A stretch of 64,000 bases of DNA from JBFGCA01 sp041567315 (GTDB taxonomy: Bacteria; Acidobacteriota; Thermoanaerobaculia; Multivoradales; JAHEKO01), in contig JBFGCA010000004.1 of the NCBI GenBank assembly GCA_041567315.1, positions 1 to 64,000 on the forward strand, given 5' to 3'. A model generated the notes under the pieces. That model had not been told where the DNA came from. It worked only from the letters and a program-made list of their open reading frames with translations, and did not search any database. Shown here one piece after another: positions 52,523-64,000 of this stretch (positions are counted from its first letter, which is position 1; every line of letters starts with the position of its first letter). The translations under genes and the position numbers were made by a program.

Positions 52523-53890
52523 TCAGCCGGTGGGTTCCGCCGGGCGGTCGGCGGCGTCCGGGCGGCGTCGGGGGGTCATCTCGAGCTTCTCGTAGATGGC
52601 GGCGAAGCGGGGGTTGGTGGCTTCGACCTGGGCGAGGACGCGCTGGGAGGCGGCTTTGTCGCCGGCGTGCTCGAGGGCCCAGGCCAGGTTGAGGCGGTTG
52701 TACAGCTTGAGGACGCCGCCTCCCATGCCCCAGTAGTAGATCGCGTCGTCGGCGCCGCGCATCCGCTCGATGGCCTCTTCGTACTGGCCCAGCATCGCCA
52801 GCCGCGAGCCCTCGAGGTGCATCTCGAAGGCCTTCAGAAAACCGGCGTAGAGCGGGCTGGCGGTGTCGTCGTCCGCCATCCTGAGCAGCTCCTCCTCGAT
52901 CGCCAGCGCCTCGGCCGTGCGGCCGCTGAGCACCGCCATGCGGTGGACCAGAAACGGCGGCTCCTCGAGGATCTGGTGGCAATGGACCATCTCGTCACGC
53001 CACGGCGCGTCGAAATCGAGGGCCAGGAAGGCCTTCCACAGACGCGCCCAGCAGCGCAGCTTCTCGATCTCCTTGCCGCAGTTGGGCGCCGCCCGGTCGA
53101 CCACCGCGTCGAGGTTTTCGGGACGGCCCTCGAGCACCGCCAGGTTGAGCAGATTGAAGTATGAGGCGCAGAAGTCAGGCTTGATCGCCAGCGCCTGCTC
53201 GAGCTGGCTGCGGGCCTCGTCGTAGCGGCCGACCACCATCAACATCTCGCTCAGCGAGTCGTAGGGGTTGGCCTGGTCGGGGGCGATGAACTTGTAGGTC
53301 TCGAAGTGCTCCTCGGCCTCCTGGAACTTGCCCTGGGCGAGGGCCAGGTAGCCGAGGAGGTTGTGGGCCGTGACCCAGTTGGGGTCGGCCTCGAGCAGCC
53401 GCCGGAAGTGGCGCTCGGCCTTCTCCCAGTCCTGGTCATCGAAGGCCTGGGTCGAGCAGTTGAACAGGGCATAGGGGTCGCCGGGGTGGCGCTCCAGGTA
53501 CTCCTCGAGCAGCCGGCGGGCGTCGTCGGTCCGGCGCTCGGCGACGGCCAGGGTGTAGCCCACAAGGAAGCGCTCGCGGTCGTTGAGCCGCTGGAGGTCG
53601 GCCTCGCGCAGCTCGGCGAGCAGCCGGTCGCGCTCCTCGCCGAACCACAGCAAGTCGATCAGCCGGACCTTGGCGGCGGCGAACCCGGGGTCGAGCTCGA
53701 GGGCTCGGCGGAAGTGCCCCAGCGCGTCGCGGCGGTAGTACTTCATGTGGGCTGCCAGCCCCCGCTCGAACTCGGCGAGCGCCTGCTCGGACGTGGTCGT
53801 CCACTGGGGCCCGCTGCCGCGGGCCATCACCATCATCGCGGCGCCGGCGAGGACCAGCGGCACGGCGATCCACCAGATCTTGCGCATCAT
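52523..53890 (-). CDS. Membrane-anchored TPR protein
   Basis: The 455-aa protein has an N-terminal anchor (IWWIAVPLVLAGAAMMVMA) followed by TPR units (AAHMKYYRRDALGHFRRALELDP, AERHFRRLLEADPNWVTAHNLLGYLALAQGKFQEAEEHF, GRYDEARSQLEQALAIKPDF and others). Its ATG overlaps the TGA of the SpoIIE phosphatase gene (ATGA), so the two are co-translated and probably work together, with the TPR part as a docking scaffold. Confidence 0.82.
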   Translation of the reverse strand: MMRKIWWIAVPLVLAGAAMMVMARGSGPQWTTTSEQALAEFERGLAAHMKYYRRDALGHFRRALELDPGFAAAKVRLIDLLWFGEERDRLLAELREADLQRLNDRERFLVGYTLAVAERRTDDARRLLEEYLERHPGDPYALFNCSTQAFDDQDWEKAERHFRRLLEADPNWVTAHNLLGYLALAQGKFQEAEEHFETYKFIAPDQANPYDSLSEMLMVVGRYDEARSQLEQALAIKPDFCASYFNLLNLAVLEGRPENLDAVVDRAAPNCGKEIEKLRCWARLWKAFLALDFDAPWRDEMVHCHQILEEPPFLVHRMAVLSGRTAEALAIEEELLRMADDDTASPLYAGFLKAFEMHLEGSRLAMLGQYEEAIERMRGADDAIYYWGMGGGVLKLYNRLNLAWALEHAGDKAASQRVLAQVEATNPRFAAIYEKLEMTPRRRPDAADRPAEPTG

Positions 53891-56409
53891 CGAGCCTCCC
53901 GGTCGCGGGCGACCGCGACCAGCGTGATGTCGTCGTAGGGCTCACCACCCGAGGTGAAGGCCCGCAGCTCGGCCAGCACCCGGGCGATCACCGCGTCGGG
54001 CGCGGCGGGGGCGCCGGCGACCACCGCCGCCAGCCGCTCGACGCCGAACGGCTCGCCGCCCGGGGCGCGCGCCTCGACGACGCCGTCCGAGTAGCCGAGC
54101 ACCAGGTCGCCCGGCGCCATCGCCACCCGCTGGACCCGGTAGTCGCCGTTGAGGAGGGCGCCCAGCGGCAGGCGGTGGTCGGGCAGCGGCAGCTCGGCGA
54201 CCTCACCGTCCCGCCGCCGCACCAGCGGCTGCGGCTGGCCGGCCAGCACGTAGTCCAGCCCGTCGCCCTCCTCGGTCGTGGCCAGGTAGGCGAGGGCCAC
54301 GAAGCTCTTGCGCTGGCCCAGGCCGTAGAGCCGCCGGTTGGCGAGCGCCATCAGCCGTCCCGGCTCGGAGTGGCTGAGGGCGAGGGAGTGGAGCGCCTCG
54401 TGGGCGGCCATCATCAGCAGCGCCCCCGACACCGACTTGCCGGCCACGTCGCCGTAGACCAGCGCCCGCGAGCCGCTGCGGGTGCCGGGCAGCTGGGTGT
54501 AGAAGTCGCCGCCGACGTGGCGGGCCGGCCGGCAGACCGCCGCCACCCGCCAGCCGGGGCCCAGGTCGAGGGCGGCCGGCAGCAGCTCGCTCTGCACCGC
54601 GGCGGCGATCTGCAGCTCGCGCTCGAGCTCCGCCTGCTGGGTCCGCTCCTCGAGCAGCAGACTGGTCTCGAGGGCGATCGCCGCCTGGTCGAGCAGGCTG
54701 TCGAGCAGGTCCAGCTCGCTGCGGTCGAGCTCCATCTGACCGCGCTTGCCCGACAGCAGGACGATGCCGATCCGCCGCCGCGGCGAGGCCAGCTCGCCGG
54801 CCAGCTCCACCCCCGCCGCCTGCAGGGCGTCGATGCCGCCGGCCAGCTCGGCCGAGACGCCGGGGCTGTCGCGCAGGACCGCCAGCTCGCGCAGCCGCCG
54901 CCGGCTGGGCAGCTCGGCGGCGGCGCCGGGCAGCGGCAGCTTGGCGGGCAGCCGGTCGGGACCGGCCACCCGCTCGAGACGGTCGCCACGGATCAGATAG
55001 AGGGCGGCGAAGTGAAGTCCCATCACCTGCGGCAGCCGGTCCACCAGGTCGCGGACCACCTGCTGGAGATCCACCTGGGCGGTCAGCGCCCGTCCCAGCT
55101 CGCGCATCGCCTCCTCGAGCCGCCGCCGCTCGGCGAAGAAGGAGCGGTCGACGATCACCTGGAGGCGATGCCGCACCGGCTCGAAAAGCAGCACGATGAC
55201 CAGCGCGAAGAGCAGCGGGAAGTAGGGCGAGGCGGCCAGCGGGCTGCCCTTGGCCACCACGTTGAACAGCGTGATGCCCAGTGCGTAGAGGGCGGTCACC
55301 ACCGCGGTGGTGGCGGTGTAGAGCAGGCTCTTGCGCAGGATGACCCGGATGTCGAGGAGCTGGAAGCGAACGATCCCGTAGGTGAAGGTGAGCGGCACCA
55401 GGGCGAGCGGCGCCAGCCCGTAGTAGAGGAACTTCTCGGTGTGGAGAAAGGACGGGAAGGCGACCGCCGTGGTCAGGAACGGCAACAGGCCGAAGACCGA
55501 CCCGAAGAGCACCAGCGCCGCCCCCCGCCGCAGCCGCGGATCGGCCAGCCGCCGGGTGTTGAGGGTGAGGGCCACCAGCCCGAGGACCATGTAGATGGCC
55601 AGCACCCACCAGTTGGCCGCCGGCGCGCCGCTGATCAACGGCAGCTCGACGCCGCGCAGCCGAGCGCGCATCAGGGTGCCGGCGAGCACCAGCGGCGGCA
55701 ACAGATAGACCGTCGTCAGCAGGGTCAGCCACGCCCGCCGCCGCCGCCGGAAACCGGGCTCGCCGGGCTCCGGCCGCGCCGCCACCGGCCGCGGGAAGAC
55801 CAGGAAGAAATGCAGAAAGCAGGCGGGGAGGAAGAGCAGCGCCACCATGCCGGTGGTCAGCACGAAGCTGTCGACCCAGGTGTAGGAGGCCGGCCGCAGG
55901 CGGCAGACCAGGAACAGCAGGAAGAGGATCGAGAGCACGAAGAACAGCTGGGCGGGGCGCAGGGCGGGCTGCCGGCTGAGCACGAACAGACCCACGAAGA
56001 AGAACGCGAACCCCAGCAGACAGGCGTAGAGGTAGGGTCCGCCGCCGGCCCGGCGGCGGCCCAGCTCGACCTCGACCTCGCGCAGGCCCTCGCGGTCCTT
56101 GACCAGATAGGGCACCGAGGCCCCCACGCTGTAGCGGTTGAGCAGCACCGCGGCGTGGGTGGTCGAGCGCAGCATGGTGCGTCCGATCCCCAGGATGCGG
56201 TCGCCGGGGCGGATGCCGGCCCGATGGGCGCCGCTGTCCTTGACCACCTGCCGGACCCGCAGCTCGGCCGGAGCGTCGGCCTCCAGCACCACCCCGTCGT
56301 AGGGCCGCGGCAGGTACATGTCGGCAATCGACAGACCGGCCAGCAGAAAGGCGATCAGACCGAACGCCTGGAGCACACGGGTGACCCTGGGGCGCGAGGT
56401 GCCCATCAC
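53887..56409 (-). CDS. PDZ-membrane-GAF-SpoIIE (PP2C) signalling phosphatase
   Basis: The 840-aa protein has an N-terminal membrane helix and a PDZ-like domain (VVKDSGAHRAGIRPGDRILGIG, about 52-73). A block of about seven membrane spans (130-410), a GAF-like region (about 450-600) and a C-terminal PP2C/SpoIIE phosphatase follow, with ARHVGGDFYTQLPG, LVYGDVAGKSVSGALLM, GYSDGVVEARAPGGEPFG and PYDDITLVAVA carrying the metal-binding aspartates. It probably dephosphorylates an anti-sigma antagonist in response to an envelope signal. No anti-sigma gene is in the window. GTG 56409 or ATG 56406 starts it. Confidence 0.85.
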   Translation of the reverse strand: MMGTSRPRVTRVLQAFGLIAFLLAGLSIADMYLPRPYDGVVLEADAPAELRVRQVVKDSGAHRAGIRPGDRILGIGRTMLRSTTHAAVLLNRYSVGASVPYLVKDREGLREVEVELGRRRAGGGPYLYACLLGFAFFFVGLFVLSRQPALRPAQLFFVLSILFLLFLVCRLRPASYTWVDSFVLTTGMVALLFLPACFLHFFLVFPRPVAARPEPGEPGFRRRRRAWLTLLTTVYLLPPLVLAGTLMRARLRGVELPLISGAPAANWWVLAIYMVLGLVALTLNTRRLADPRLRRGAALVLFGSVFGLLPFLTTAVAFPSFLHTEKFLYYGLAPLALVPLTFTYGIVRFQLLDIRVILRKSLLYTATTAVVTALYALGITLFNVVAKGSPLAASPYFPLLFALVIVLLFEPVRHRLQVIVDRSFFAERRRLEEAMRELGRALTAQVDLQQVVRDLVDRLPQVMGLHFAALYLIRGDRLERVAGPDRLPAKLPLPGAAAELPSRRRLRELAVLRDSPGVSAELAGGIDALQAAGVELAGELASPRRRIGIVLLSGKRGQMELDRSELDLLDSLLDQAAIALETSLLLEERTQQAELERELQIAAAVQSELLPAALDLGPGWRVAAVCRPARHVGGDFYTQLPGTRSGSRALVYGDVAGKSVSGALLMMAAHEALHSLALSHSEPGRLMALANRRLYGLGQRKSFVALAYLATTEEGDGLDYVLAGQPQPLVRRRDGEVAELPLPDHRLPLGALLNGDYRVQRVAMAPGDLVLGYSDGVVEARAPGGEPFGVERLAAVVAGAPAAPDAVIARVLAELRAFTSGGEPYDDITLVAVARDREAR

Positions 56410-56454
56410 CGGTGGTACGAGGAAAGCGGCCCGGGGTTCGCGGCCATCGGTTTC

Positions 56455-58989
<2,535 letters not shown>

Positions 58990-59200
58990 GACAGCGAGGA
59001 TCTTAGTACCCGGGTGGCCGCGAACCCCCGCGGCGGCGGCCTCCCGCCCGTGGGCGAGGGTCGGTGGGTTGGCTGGAGGGGTGGTGGTCTGCGGTGGTGC
59101 CCCCGCCCCCGGCCGCCTCGCGGCGCTGCGGGCTGCTCGCTACCGGGCCGGCGGACGAAGGGTCGACTTGCTCCGGGCAGTTTCCCGGCTGCGCACGGCT

Positions 59201-61471
59201 TCAGCGGATGACGGGGGCGTCGCGGCGGTTCCAGAAGGGGCCGCGGCGGGGAGGGAGAGCGCCGCGGCGGAAGATCTCCTGGCGGCGGCCGTCGCCGGAG
59301 TGGCGGACGCGGAGGCCGGTCGACTCTTCGACCCAGTGGGTGACGACGGCGTCGGGGCGGGTCGCGGGCCGGCCCAGGCGGGCGGGGGCGGCGCGCTCCA
59401 TGAACCGGCGCCAGAGAGGGGCGGCGGCGGCGGCGCCGGAGAGGCCGGCGGCACCGCCCTCGTCGCGGCCGATCCAGACGGCGGTGACCAGGCCGCCGGC
59501 GCCGCCGACGAACCAGGCGTCGCGGCCGCCGTCGGAGGTGCCGGTCTTGCCGAAGGGCCGGAGTGAGGGCGGGAGCGGTGCGCGCCGTTCGCCGGCCTCG
59601 GTGAGCAGGTCGCGGACCAGGTAGGCGGCGGCGGCCGAGGCCACCCGCCGGTCGCTCGGACGGTCGCGGTCGAGGCGCCGGCCGTCGGGCCGCCGGAGCT
59701 CGTGGTAGGGGCGCGGCAGCGGCCGGCGGCCGAGCTTGCCGGCGAAGGTGGCGTAGGCGGCGGACAGCTCGAGCGGCGTGGTCTCGACGGCGCCGAGGAC
59801 GAAGGCCGGGGCCGGCTCCGGGGGCAGGTCGAGACCGGCGCGGCGGAAGCGCTCGGCGATGGCCCCCCACCCGCACCAGCGGGCGAGACGCACGAAGGGA
59901 GGGTTGAGCGAGTCGACCAGCGCGCGGCGCAGCGACACCGGGCCGCGGTAGCGCCCGTCCGGATTGGCGGGCTCCCACGGACCAGGGGAGGTGGCGATGG
60001 CGATCGGTCCGTCCTCGACCAGATGGGCGGGGTAGAGGGGCCGCTGGCCGCCACAGCGCTCGAAGGCCTCGAGCAGCACCAGCGGCTTGACCGTCGATCC
60101 CGGCTGCCGGCGGGCGCGCCGGCCGCGGTCGAAGGCGTCGGGACGCCGGGGATCGCCGCCGACGTAGGCCACCACGTCGCCGCTTGTCGCGTCGAGGGCG
60201 ACCAGGGCGGCCGACAGGTCGCGACCGCCCAGCCGGGAGAGGGCAGCGCTTACCTCACGCTCGGCCAGCTCCTGGAGCCAGGGGTCGAGGGTCGACCACA
60301 CCACGACCCCGCGACCGTCGTCCAGGCGCCGGCTGGCCACCTCCGCGGCCCGCTCGCGGAGCCAGTCGAGGTAGGCGGCGGCCGGCGCCGTCTCCGGGGG
60401 CCGCAGCTTGAGGGCCGGCAGTCCCCGCCGCCGGGCCGCCGCCAGCTCGGCGGGCGGCGCCCAGCCCAGCTCCTCCAGACGATCCAGCACCCAGCGCTGG
60501 CGGGCCAGCGCGCGCTCCGGATGCCGAGTCGGGTGGAGCCGGTTGGGGCCCTGGATCAATGCCGCCAGCAGCGTCGCCTGACCGAGGTCGAGACGGGTGG
60601 CCGATCTGCCGAAGTAGGCCTCGGCGGCGGCGCCGAAGCCGTGGACGGCGACGCCGCCGAGGTGTCCGAGATAGACGGCGTTGAGATAGGCCCCGAGGAT
60701 CTCCTCCTTGTCGTGCTCGGCTTCGAGCGCCAGGGCGCGGAGCGCCTCCGAGGCCTTCCGCCCCAGCGTCCGCCGCGGGCTGAGGTCGCGCAGCTTGACC
60801 AGTTGCTGGGTGACGGTGCTGCCGCCCTGCACCACCTTGCCGGCCCGCGCGTTGCGCAACAGCGCCCGCGCCAGCGCCCGCGCGTCGACGCCCCGGTGCT
60901 CGAAGAAGCGGGCGTCCTCGGCCGCCAGCACCGCCCGCCACAGATGCTCGGGCAGCTCCTCGAAACGCACCAGCCGCCGCCGTCCGTAGCGCGGATCGAA
61001 CGACTCGGCCAGCAGCTCGGGCTCCAGCCAGACATCGCCCTCCTGGCCCTCCACCCTTCCCAGCACCCGTCCGTCGGCCGCCCGCAGCCGCAGCCCCACC
61101 AGCCCGGCCGGGTGGCGCCGCCGCCGCACCCGATGCTCGCGCCGGTAGATCCAGAACACCTCGTGTCCCCAGAAGAACTCCCCGGCCGCCGCCGGCCGCC
61201 GGTGCACCCGCCGGTACCCCAGCCGCTCGAGCCGCTCGGGCAGCGCCAGCTCCTGCACCGTCGCCCCCGCCTCCACCACCAGCGGCGCCCCCCAGATCCG
61301 CACCTCGTTGCGCCCCAGATCCTCCTCCAGCCCCGCCGCCACCGAGGGCGCCGCGGTGCCGATGACCACCAGCGCCAAAGTCCCGATCAAGCGCCGCGCC
61401 CGCCCCGTTTCCAACACGGCCTTGACGATCTTCAGTCTCACCGACTGTTCTTCTGGCTGACTGAAATCCAT
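59201..61471 (-). CDS. Class A penicillin-binding protein (GT51 + transpeptidase)
   Basis: The 756-aa enzyme has an N-terminal membrane anchor and a GT51 glycosyltransferase with AAEDARFFEHRGVD (Glu about 185) and QGGSTVTQQLVK. Its transpeptidase has the SxxK serine in RQPGSTVKP (Ser about 459), SLN about 521-523 and KTGTSDGG about 642. It builds and crosslinks peptidoglycan and is PBP1B-like in length. It lies between ligD and ku on the ligD strand, without an obvious functional tie to repair. Confidence 0.92.
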   Translation of the reverse strand: MDFSQPEEQSVRLKIVKAVLETGRARRLIGTLALVVIGTAAPSVAAGLEEDLGRNEVRIWGAPLVVEAGATVQELALPERLERLGYRRVHRRPAAAGEFFWGHEVFWIYRREHRVRRRRHPAGLVGLRLRAADGRVLGRVEGQEGDVWLEPELLAESFDPRYGRRRLVRFEELPEHLWRAVLAAEDARFFEHRGVDARALARALLRNARAGKVVQGGSTVTQQLVKLRDLSPRRTLGRKASEALRALALEAEHDKEEILGAYLNAVYLGHLGGVAVHGFGAAAEAYFGRSATRLDLGQATLLAALIQGPNRLHPTRHPERALARQRWVLDRLEELGWAPPAELAAARRRGLPALKLRPPETAPAAAYLDWLRERAAEVASRRLDDGRGVVVWSTLDPWLQELAEREVSAALSRLGGRDLSAALVALDATSGDVVAYVGGDPRRPDAFDRGRRARRQPGSTVKPLVLLEAFERCGGQRPLYPAHLVEDGPIAIATSPGPWEPANPDGRYRGPVSLRRALVDSLNPPFVRLARWCGWGAIAERFRRAGLDLPPEPAPAFVLGAVETTPLELSAAYATFAGKLGRRPLPRPYHELRRPDGRRLDRDRPSDRRVASAAAAYLVRDLLTEAGERRAPLPPSLRPFGKTGTSDGGRDAWFVGGAGGLVTAVWIGRDEGGAAGLSGAAAAAPLWRRFMERAAPARLGRPATRPDAVVTHWVEESTGLRVRHSGDGRRQEIFRRGALPPRRGPFWNRRDAPVIR

Positions 61472-61800
61472 TTCCAGTCTCGCGAAGCAACGGCTGTGCC
61501 ATACCCCCGAGAGATAGATTCTGGCTGTTCATGCTTCCGAGGCTTGCACGGCGTTCGGCGGTGCATGCCCGCCGCCGGCGGAAGCAGAAGAGAAGAGCTG
61601 GGTAGGGCGCGGTAGTGGCCCTCGGCCGAAAAAGGAGTTGCGAGACCGCGGAGTCATCCCCACAGGAGCTGAGGTGCCTCAGCGGCCGCACTGGTCGTGG
61701 CCCTTCTCAACGCCAAGCCACCGGCGCCTCTAGCTCGAGCCCTCCATCCACGAGCGGAACGGTTCGCGGCAGTGGGTCGGCCCCCCACGGACCGGGCAGG

Positions 61801-61964
61801 AGCCGGCCGGGGTGGGGCTCGACAGGGGCCTTGAGACGAGCGCTTGCGACACGCCCCGAAGGTCACGGACCGTGCGGCGCGAAGGCGAAAGGAGGAGCGG
61901 GCCTCCGCTCTGAAGTGTGTCAGGCCCGCTCCGTCCCCAGGCGCGCCCCACCCCGGTCGGCTCT
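61801..61964 (+). ncRNA. Structured RNA candidate, copy B
   Basis: The 18-bp terminal stem pairs 61801-61818 with 61947-61964, and an 11-bp hairpin pairs 61895-61905 with 61923-61933. Similarity to copy A covers about 190 bp (roughly 61786-61975), with three paired positions changing on both sides. It lies in the 579-bp divergent gap between the PBP and ku genes, on the ku strand and 86 bp before the ku start, so it could be a separate RNA or part of a ku leader. If ku is leaderless, as a motif at 62033 suggests, it is separate. It is not recognised as a known class. Confidence 0.65.
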
Positions 61965-62032
61965 CGCCACCGCCATCCAGGCCGACCCGCTGCCTCACAA
62001 ACCGTCCGCAAACCCCGAAATCCCTTTGGTCA

Positions 62033-62041
62033 TGCTAAGAT
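62033..62041 (+). promoter_or_regulatory. Extended -10 (TGCTAAGAT) for ku, leaderless transcript likely
   Basis: TGCTAAGAT is a good extended -10. Its end is 9 bp before the ku ATG, so transcription would begin within about four bases of the start codon, and no Shine-Dalgarno is present. This is the strongest of several similar motifs in the window. Confidence 0.4.
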
Positions 62042-62050
62042 CCGCCGATC

Positions 62051-62917
62051 ATGCCGCTTCGGCCGATGGCCTCTGGGACGGTGTCCTTCGGGCTGGTCGC
62101 GATTCCGGTGAAGCTGTATACGACCGGGGAGAGCGCCAGCACGGTGCGCTTCAGCATGGTCCACCGCGACTGCGGGACGCGGGTCAAGTACCGCTACTAC
62201 TGCCCGACCGACGACAAGCTGGTCGAGCGCGACGAGCTGGCCAAGGGCTACGAGTTCGCCAAGAACCAGTACGTGCTGTTCGACGACGACGAGCTCAAGG
62301 CGCTGCAGCCGGAGCCCACCAACGCCATCGAGATCAGCGAGTTCATCCCGCTCACCGAGATCGACCCGCTGTTCTTCGACAAGTCCTACTACCTGGGGCC
62401 CGACCGCGGCGGCGCCAAGCCCTACCGGCTGCTGGCCGAGACCATGAAGCAGACCGGCCGCGCGGCGCTCGCCAAGTACGCCGCCCGCGGCAAGAACTAC
62501 CTGGTGCTGCTGCGGCCGTTCGAGAGCGGGCTGGTGATGCAGCAGCTGCGCTACGCCGACGAGGTGCGGCCCTTCGCCGAGGTGCCGATCGACGACGCGG
62601 AGGTTAGCGAGGGGGAGCTCAAGCTGGCCCGCCAGCTCGTCGAGCAGAGCGCTACCGAGTCGTTCGACGCCGGCGCCTACGAGGACGAGGTCCGCAAGCA
62701 GGTGTGGGCGATGGTCGAGCGCAAGATCCAGGGCGAGGAGATCGTGGCGGCGCCGGAGGAGGCGCCCAAGGCGCAGATCATCGATCTGATGGAGGCCCTC
62801 AAAGCCAGTCTCGGCGAGGGCGGCGAGAGCAAGACGGCGCGCAAGCCGCCGCGGCGGGCCGCGGGTCGCGGCAGCGGCGGCAAGAAGGCGGCGGCCAAGC
62901 GGGCGCGCGCCAAATAA
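62051..62917 (+). CDS. ku: Ku, NHEJ end-binding protein
   Basis: The 288-aa bacterial Ku homodimer threads onto broken DNA ends and recruits LigD. The core is intact (LRPMASGTVSFGLVAIPVKLYT at the start, IPLTEIDPLFFDKSYYLGP, then GKNYLVLLRPFESGLVMQQLRYADEVR). The C-terminus is a Lys/Arg/Ala-rich tail (KPPRRAAGRGSGGKKAAAKR), as in many bacterial Ku proteins. It is 3 kb from ligD, with a PBP gene between. Confidence 0.96.
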   Translation: MPLRPMASGTVSFGLVAIPVKLYTTGESASTVRFSMVHRDCGTRVKYRYYCPTDDKLVERDELAKGYEFAKNQYVLFDDDELKALQPEPTNAIEISEFIPLTEIDPLFFDKSYYLGPDRGGAKPYRLLAETMKQTGRAALAKYAARGKNYLVLLRPFESGLVMQQLRYADEVRPFAEVPIDDAEVSEGELKLARQLVEQSATESFDAGAYEDEVRKQVWAMVERKIQGEEIVAAPEEAPKAQIIDLMEALKASLGEGGESKTARKPPRRAAGRGSGGKKAAAKRARAK

Positions 62918-63026
62918 GCCCTGCCGTGAGCGGCCCAGCGACGCGTCGGCCGGTGGCTCGACCGGTGGCGCGGTGGCCGGCTCGGTCGAGCGGCGGCGGG
63001 GACCCCCGCGCGGACGGGGGGCGAAG

Positions 63027-63935
63027 ATGAGCGTGGCGGTCCAGATGCGCCCGGCGGTGCGCCGCGGGTCGCCGGCGGGGTACACCACCCGGCAGGTGGC
63101 CGAGGCGCTCGGGGTCTCGGCAGGGCGGGTCCGCGCGCTGGCGCGCGCCGGCCTGCTCGAGCCGCGTCGCGGGTCGCGCAGGGAGTACCGGTTCTCCTTC
63201 CGGGACCTGGTTCTGGCGCGGGTCGCGAGGGAGCTGCTCGAGGCCGGGGTCTCCGGCCGGCGGATGCGGCGTGCGCTCGAGCGGCTGCGCCGGCAGCTTC
63301 CGGCCGGCCGCTCGCTGGCCGCGGTGCGGCTCGGGGTCGAGGGCGGCCGGGTGGTGGTGCGCGACGCGGCCGGCGATTGGGAGCCGGAGTCGGGCCAGCA
63401 GCGGCTGGACCTGGAGGTCTCGGAGCTGGCCGGCAAGGTGGCGCCGCTGGCGGTGCGGGCGGCGACCGGAGATCCCGAAGGCCTTGGGGCGTCGGCGGAG
63501 GACTGGTTCGAGCTCGGTCTGGAGCTCGAGGCGGGCGCGCCGGAGCGGGCGGCGGCGGCCTACCGGGCGGCGCTGCGCCTGGAGACCGATCACGCCGGCG
63601 CCCACCTGAACCTCGGGCGCCTGCTCCACGAGCAGGGCCGGCCCGCGGAGGCGGAGCGGCACTACCGGCGGGCCCTGGCCGCCGGACCGGACGACCCGAC
63701 CGCAGCGTTCAATCTGGGGGTCGCGCTCCAGGACCTCGGGCGGCCGCGCGACGCTCTGGCGGCCTACCAACAGGCGCTCGAGGCCGACGCCGGCTACGCC
63801 GACGCCTATTACAACCTGGCCGGCGTGTGCGAGGAGCTGGGCGAGCAGGCAGAGGCCATCGGCTACCTCAAGACCTATCGGTCGCTGGTCGGTCTGGCAC
63901 CGGACAAAGGGCGGGGGAAGGTGCCGGCCTCCTGA
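63027..63935 (+). CDS. MerR-type HTH + TPR regulator
   Basis: The 302-aa protein has an N-terminal MerR-like winged helix (GYTTRQVAEALGVSAGRVRALARAGLLEPRRGSRREYRFSFRDLVLAR) and a C-terminal TPR region of about three repeats (HAGAHLNLGRLLHEQGRPAEAERHYRRALAAGP, AFNLGVALQDLGRPRDALAAYQQALEADA). Start ATG 63027. It lies 109 bp after ku on the same strand and may regulate the end-joining genes; that link is inferred from position only. No metal-binding cysteines are present. Confidence 0.85.
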   Translation: MSVAVQMRPAVRRGSPAGYTTRQVAEALGVSAGRVRALARAGLLEPRRGSRREYRFSFRDLVLARVARELLEAGVSGRRMRRALERLRRQLPAGRSLAAVRLGVEGGRVVVRDAAGDWEPESGQQRLDLEVSELAGKVAPLAVRAATGDPEGLGASAEDWFELGLELEAGAPERAAAAYRAALRLETDHAGAHLNLGRLLHEQGRPAEAERHYRRALAAGPDDPTAAFNLGVALQDLGRPRDALAAYQQALEADAGYADAYYNLAGVCEELGEQAEAIGYLKTYRSLVGLAPDKGRGKVPAS

Positions 63936-64000
63936 GCGGGGAGGTCGGCACCGGTGGGTTTGGGTCAGGTGGGATGAAAAGGCGGGATTGACTACGTGGC

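Overview
This 64-kb window is very GC-rich DNA, densely coded on both strands, with short intergenic gaps. The gene mix suggests an aerobic or respiring, Gram-negative, soil- or sediment-type bacterium: multihaem cytochrome lipoprotein, outer-membrane barrel, RND pump, VPS10/BNR propeller proteins, many TPR lipoproteins, PilZ, SpoIIE phosphatase, and Ku/LigD end joining. The best guess is Acidobacteriota (Thermoanaerobaculia-like). That is an inference from gene content, because the window holds no rRNA or marker gene. I see no tRNA, rRNA, CRISPR array, prophage or classical IS element.

Layout. 0.1-4.2 kb: a four-gene cassette (class I methyltransferase, ATP-grasp ligase, then divergently a thiol-dioxygenase-like cupin and an unknown 411-aa protein), bracketed by a 63-bp direct repeat. 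4.2-7.1 kb: six-haem cytochrome lipoprotein. 7.2-13.5 kb: both subunits of a bacterial topoisomerase VI, separated by a secreted BNR-propeller gene and followed by an HNH-family gene that has lost its catalytic histidines. 13.5-18.5 kb: a PilZ/coiled-coil protein, a small membrane protein, MsrA, a small secreted protein and a TPR protein. 18.6-22.5 kb: a metal-uptake locus (small His/Cys-containing secreted protein, outer-membrane barrel, ZnuA-like and ZnuB-like proteins) without its ATPase. 22.6-28.9 kb: an RND efflux pump with membrane-fusion protein, and a CopD-like membrane protein. 29-35.8 kb: TPR lipoprotein, MATE transporter, PhoU plus Na/Pi cotransporter, DcsG-like ATP-grasp, and a membrane-anchored tail-tube-like protein. 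35.8-49.5 kb: exported hydrolases and propellers (VPS10, D-aminoacylase-like, CHI-like, HtrA, cupredoxin, penicillin acylase, two M16 peptidases, the first frameshifted). 50.1-51.5 kb: a compositionally foreign gene for a TIR-like protein, inserted beside cysM and flanked by a 31-bp direct repeat made of the cysM 3' end. 52.5-56.4 kb: TPR protein and a PDZ-membrane-SpoIIE phosphatase. 56.5-63.9 kb: an end-joining neighbourhood with LigD, a class A penicillin-binding protein, Ku and a MerR-TPR regulator.

The least explained items are these. (1) A structured RNA candidate of about 165 nt occurs in two copies 53 kb apart, with compensatory base changes in two stems. (2) The low-GC TIR-like gene sits between duplicated cysM ends. 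(3) The thiol dioxygenase / ATP-grasp / methyltransferase cassette lies between direct repeats. (4) A family of CTAG-bounded palindromic intergenic repeats supplies the TAG stop codons of several genes.
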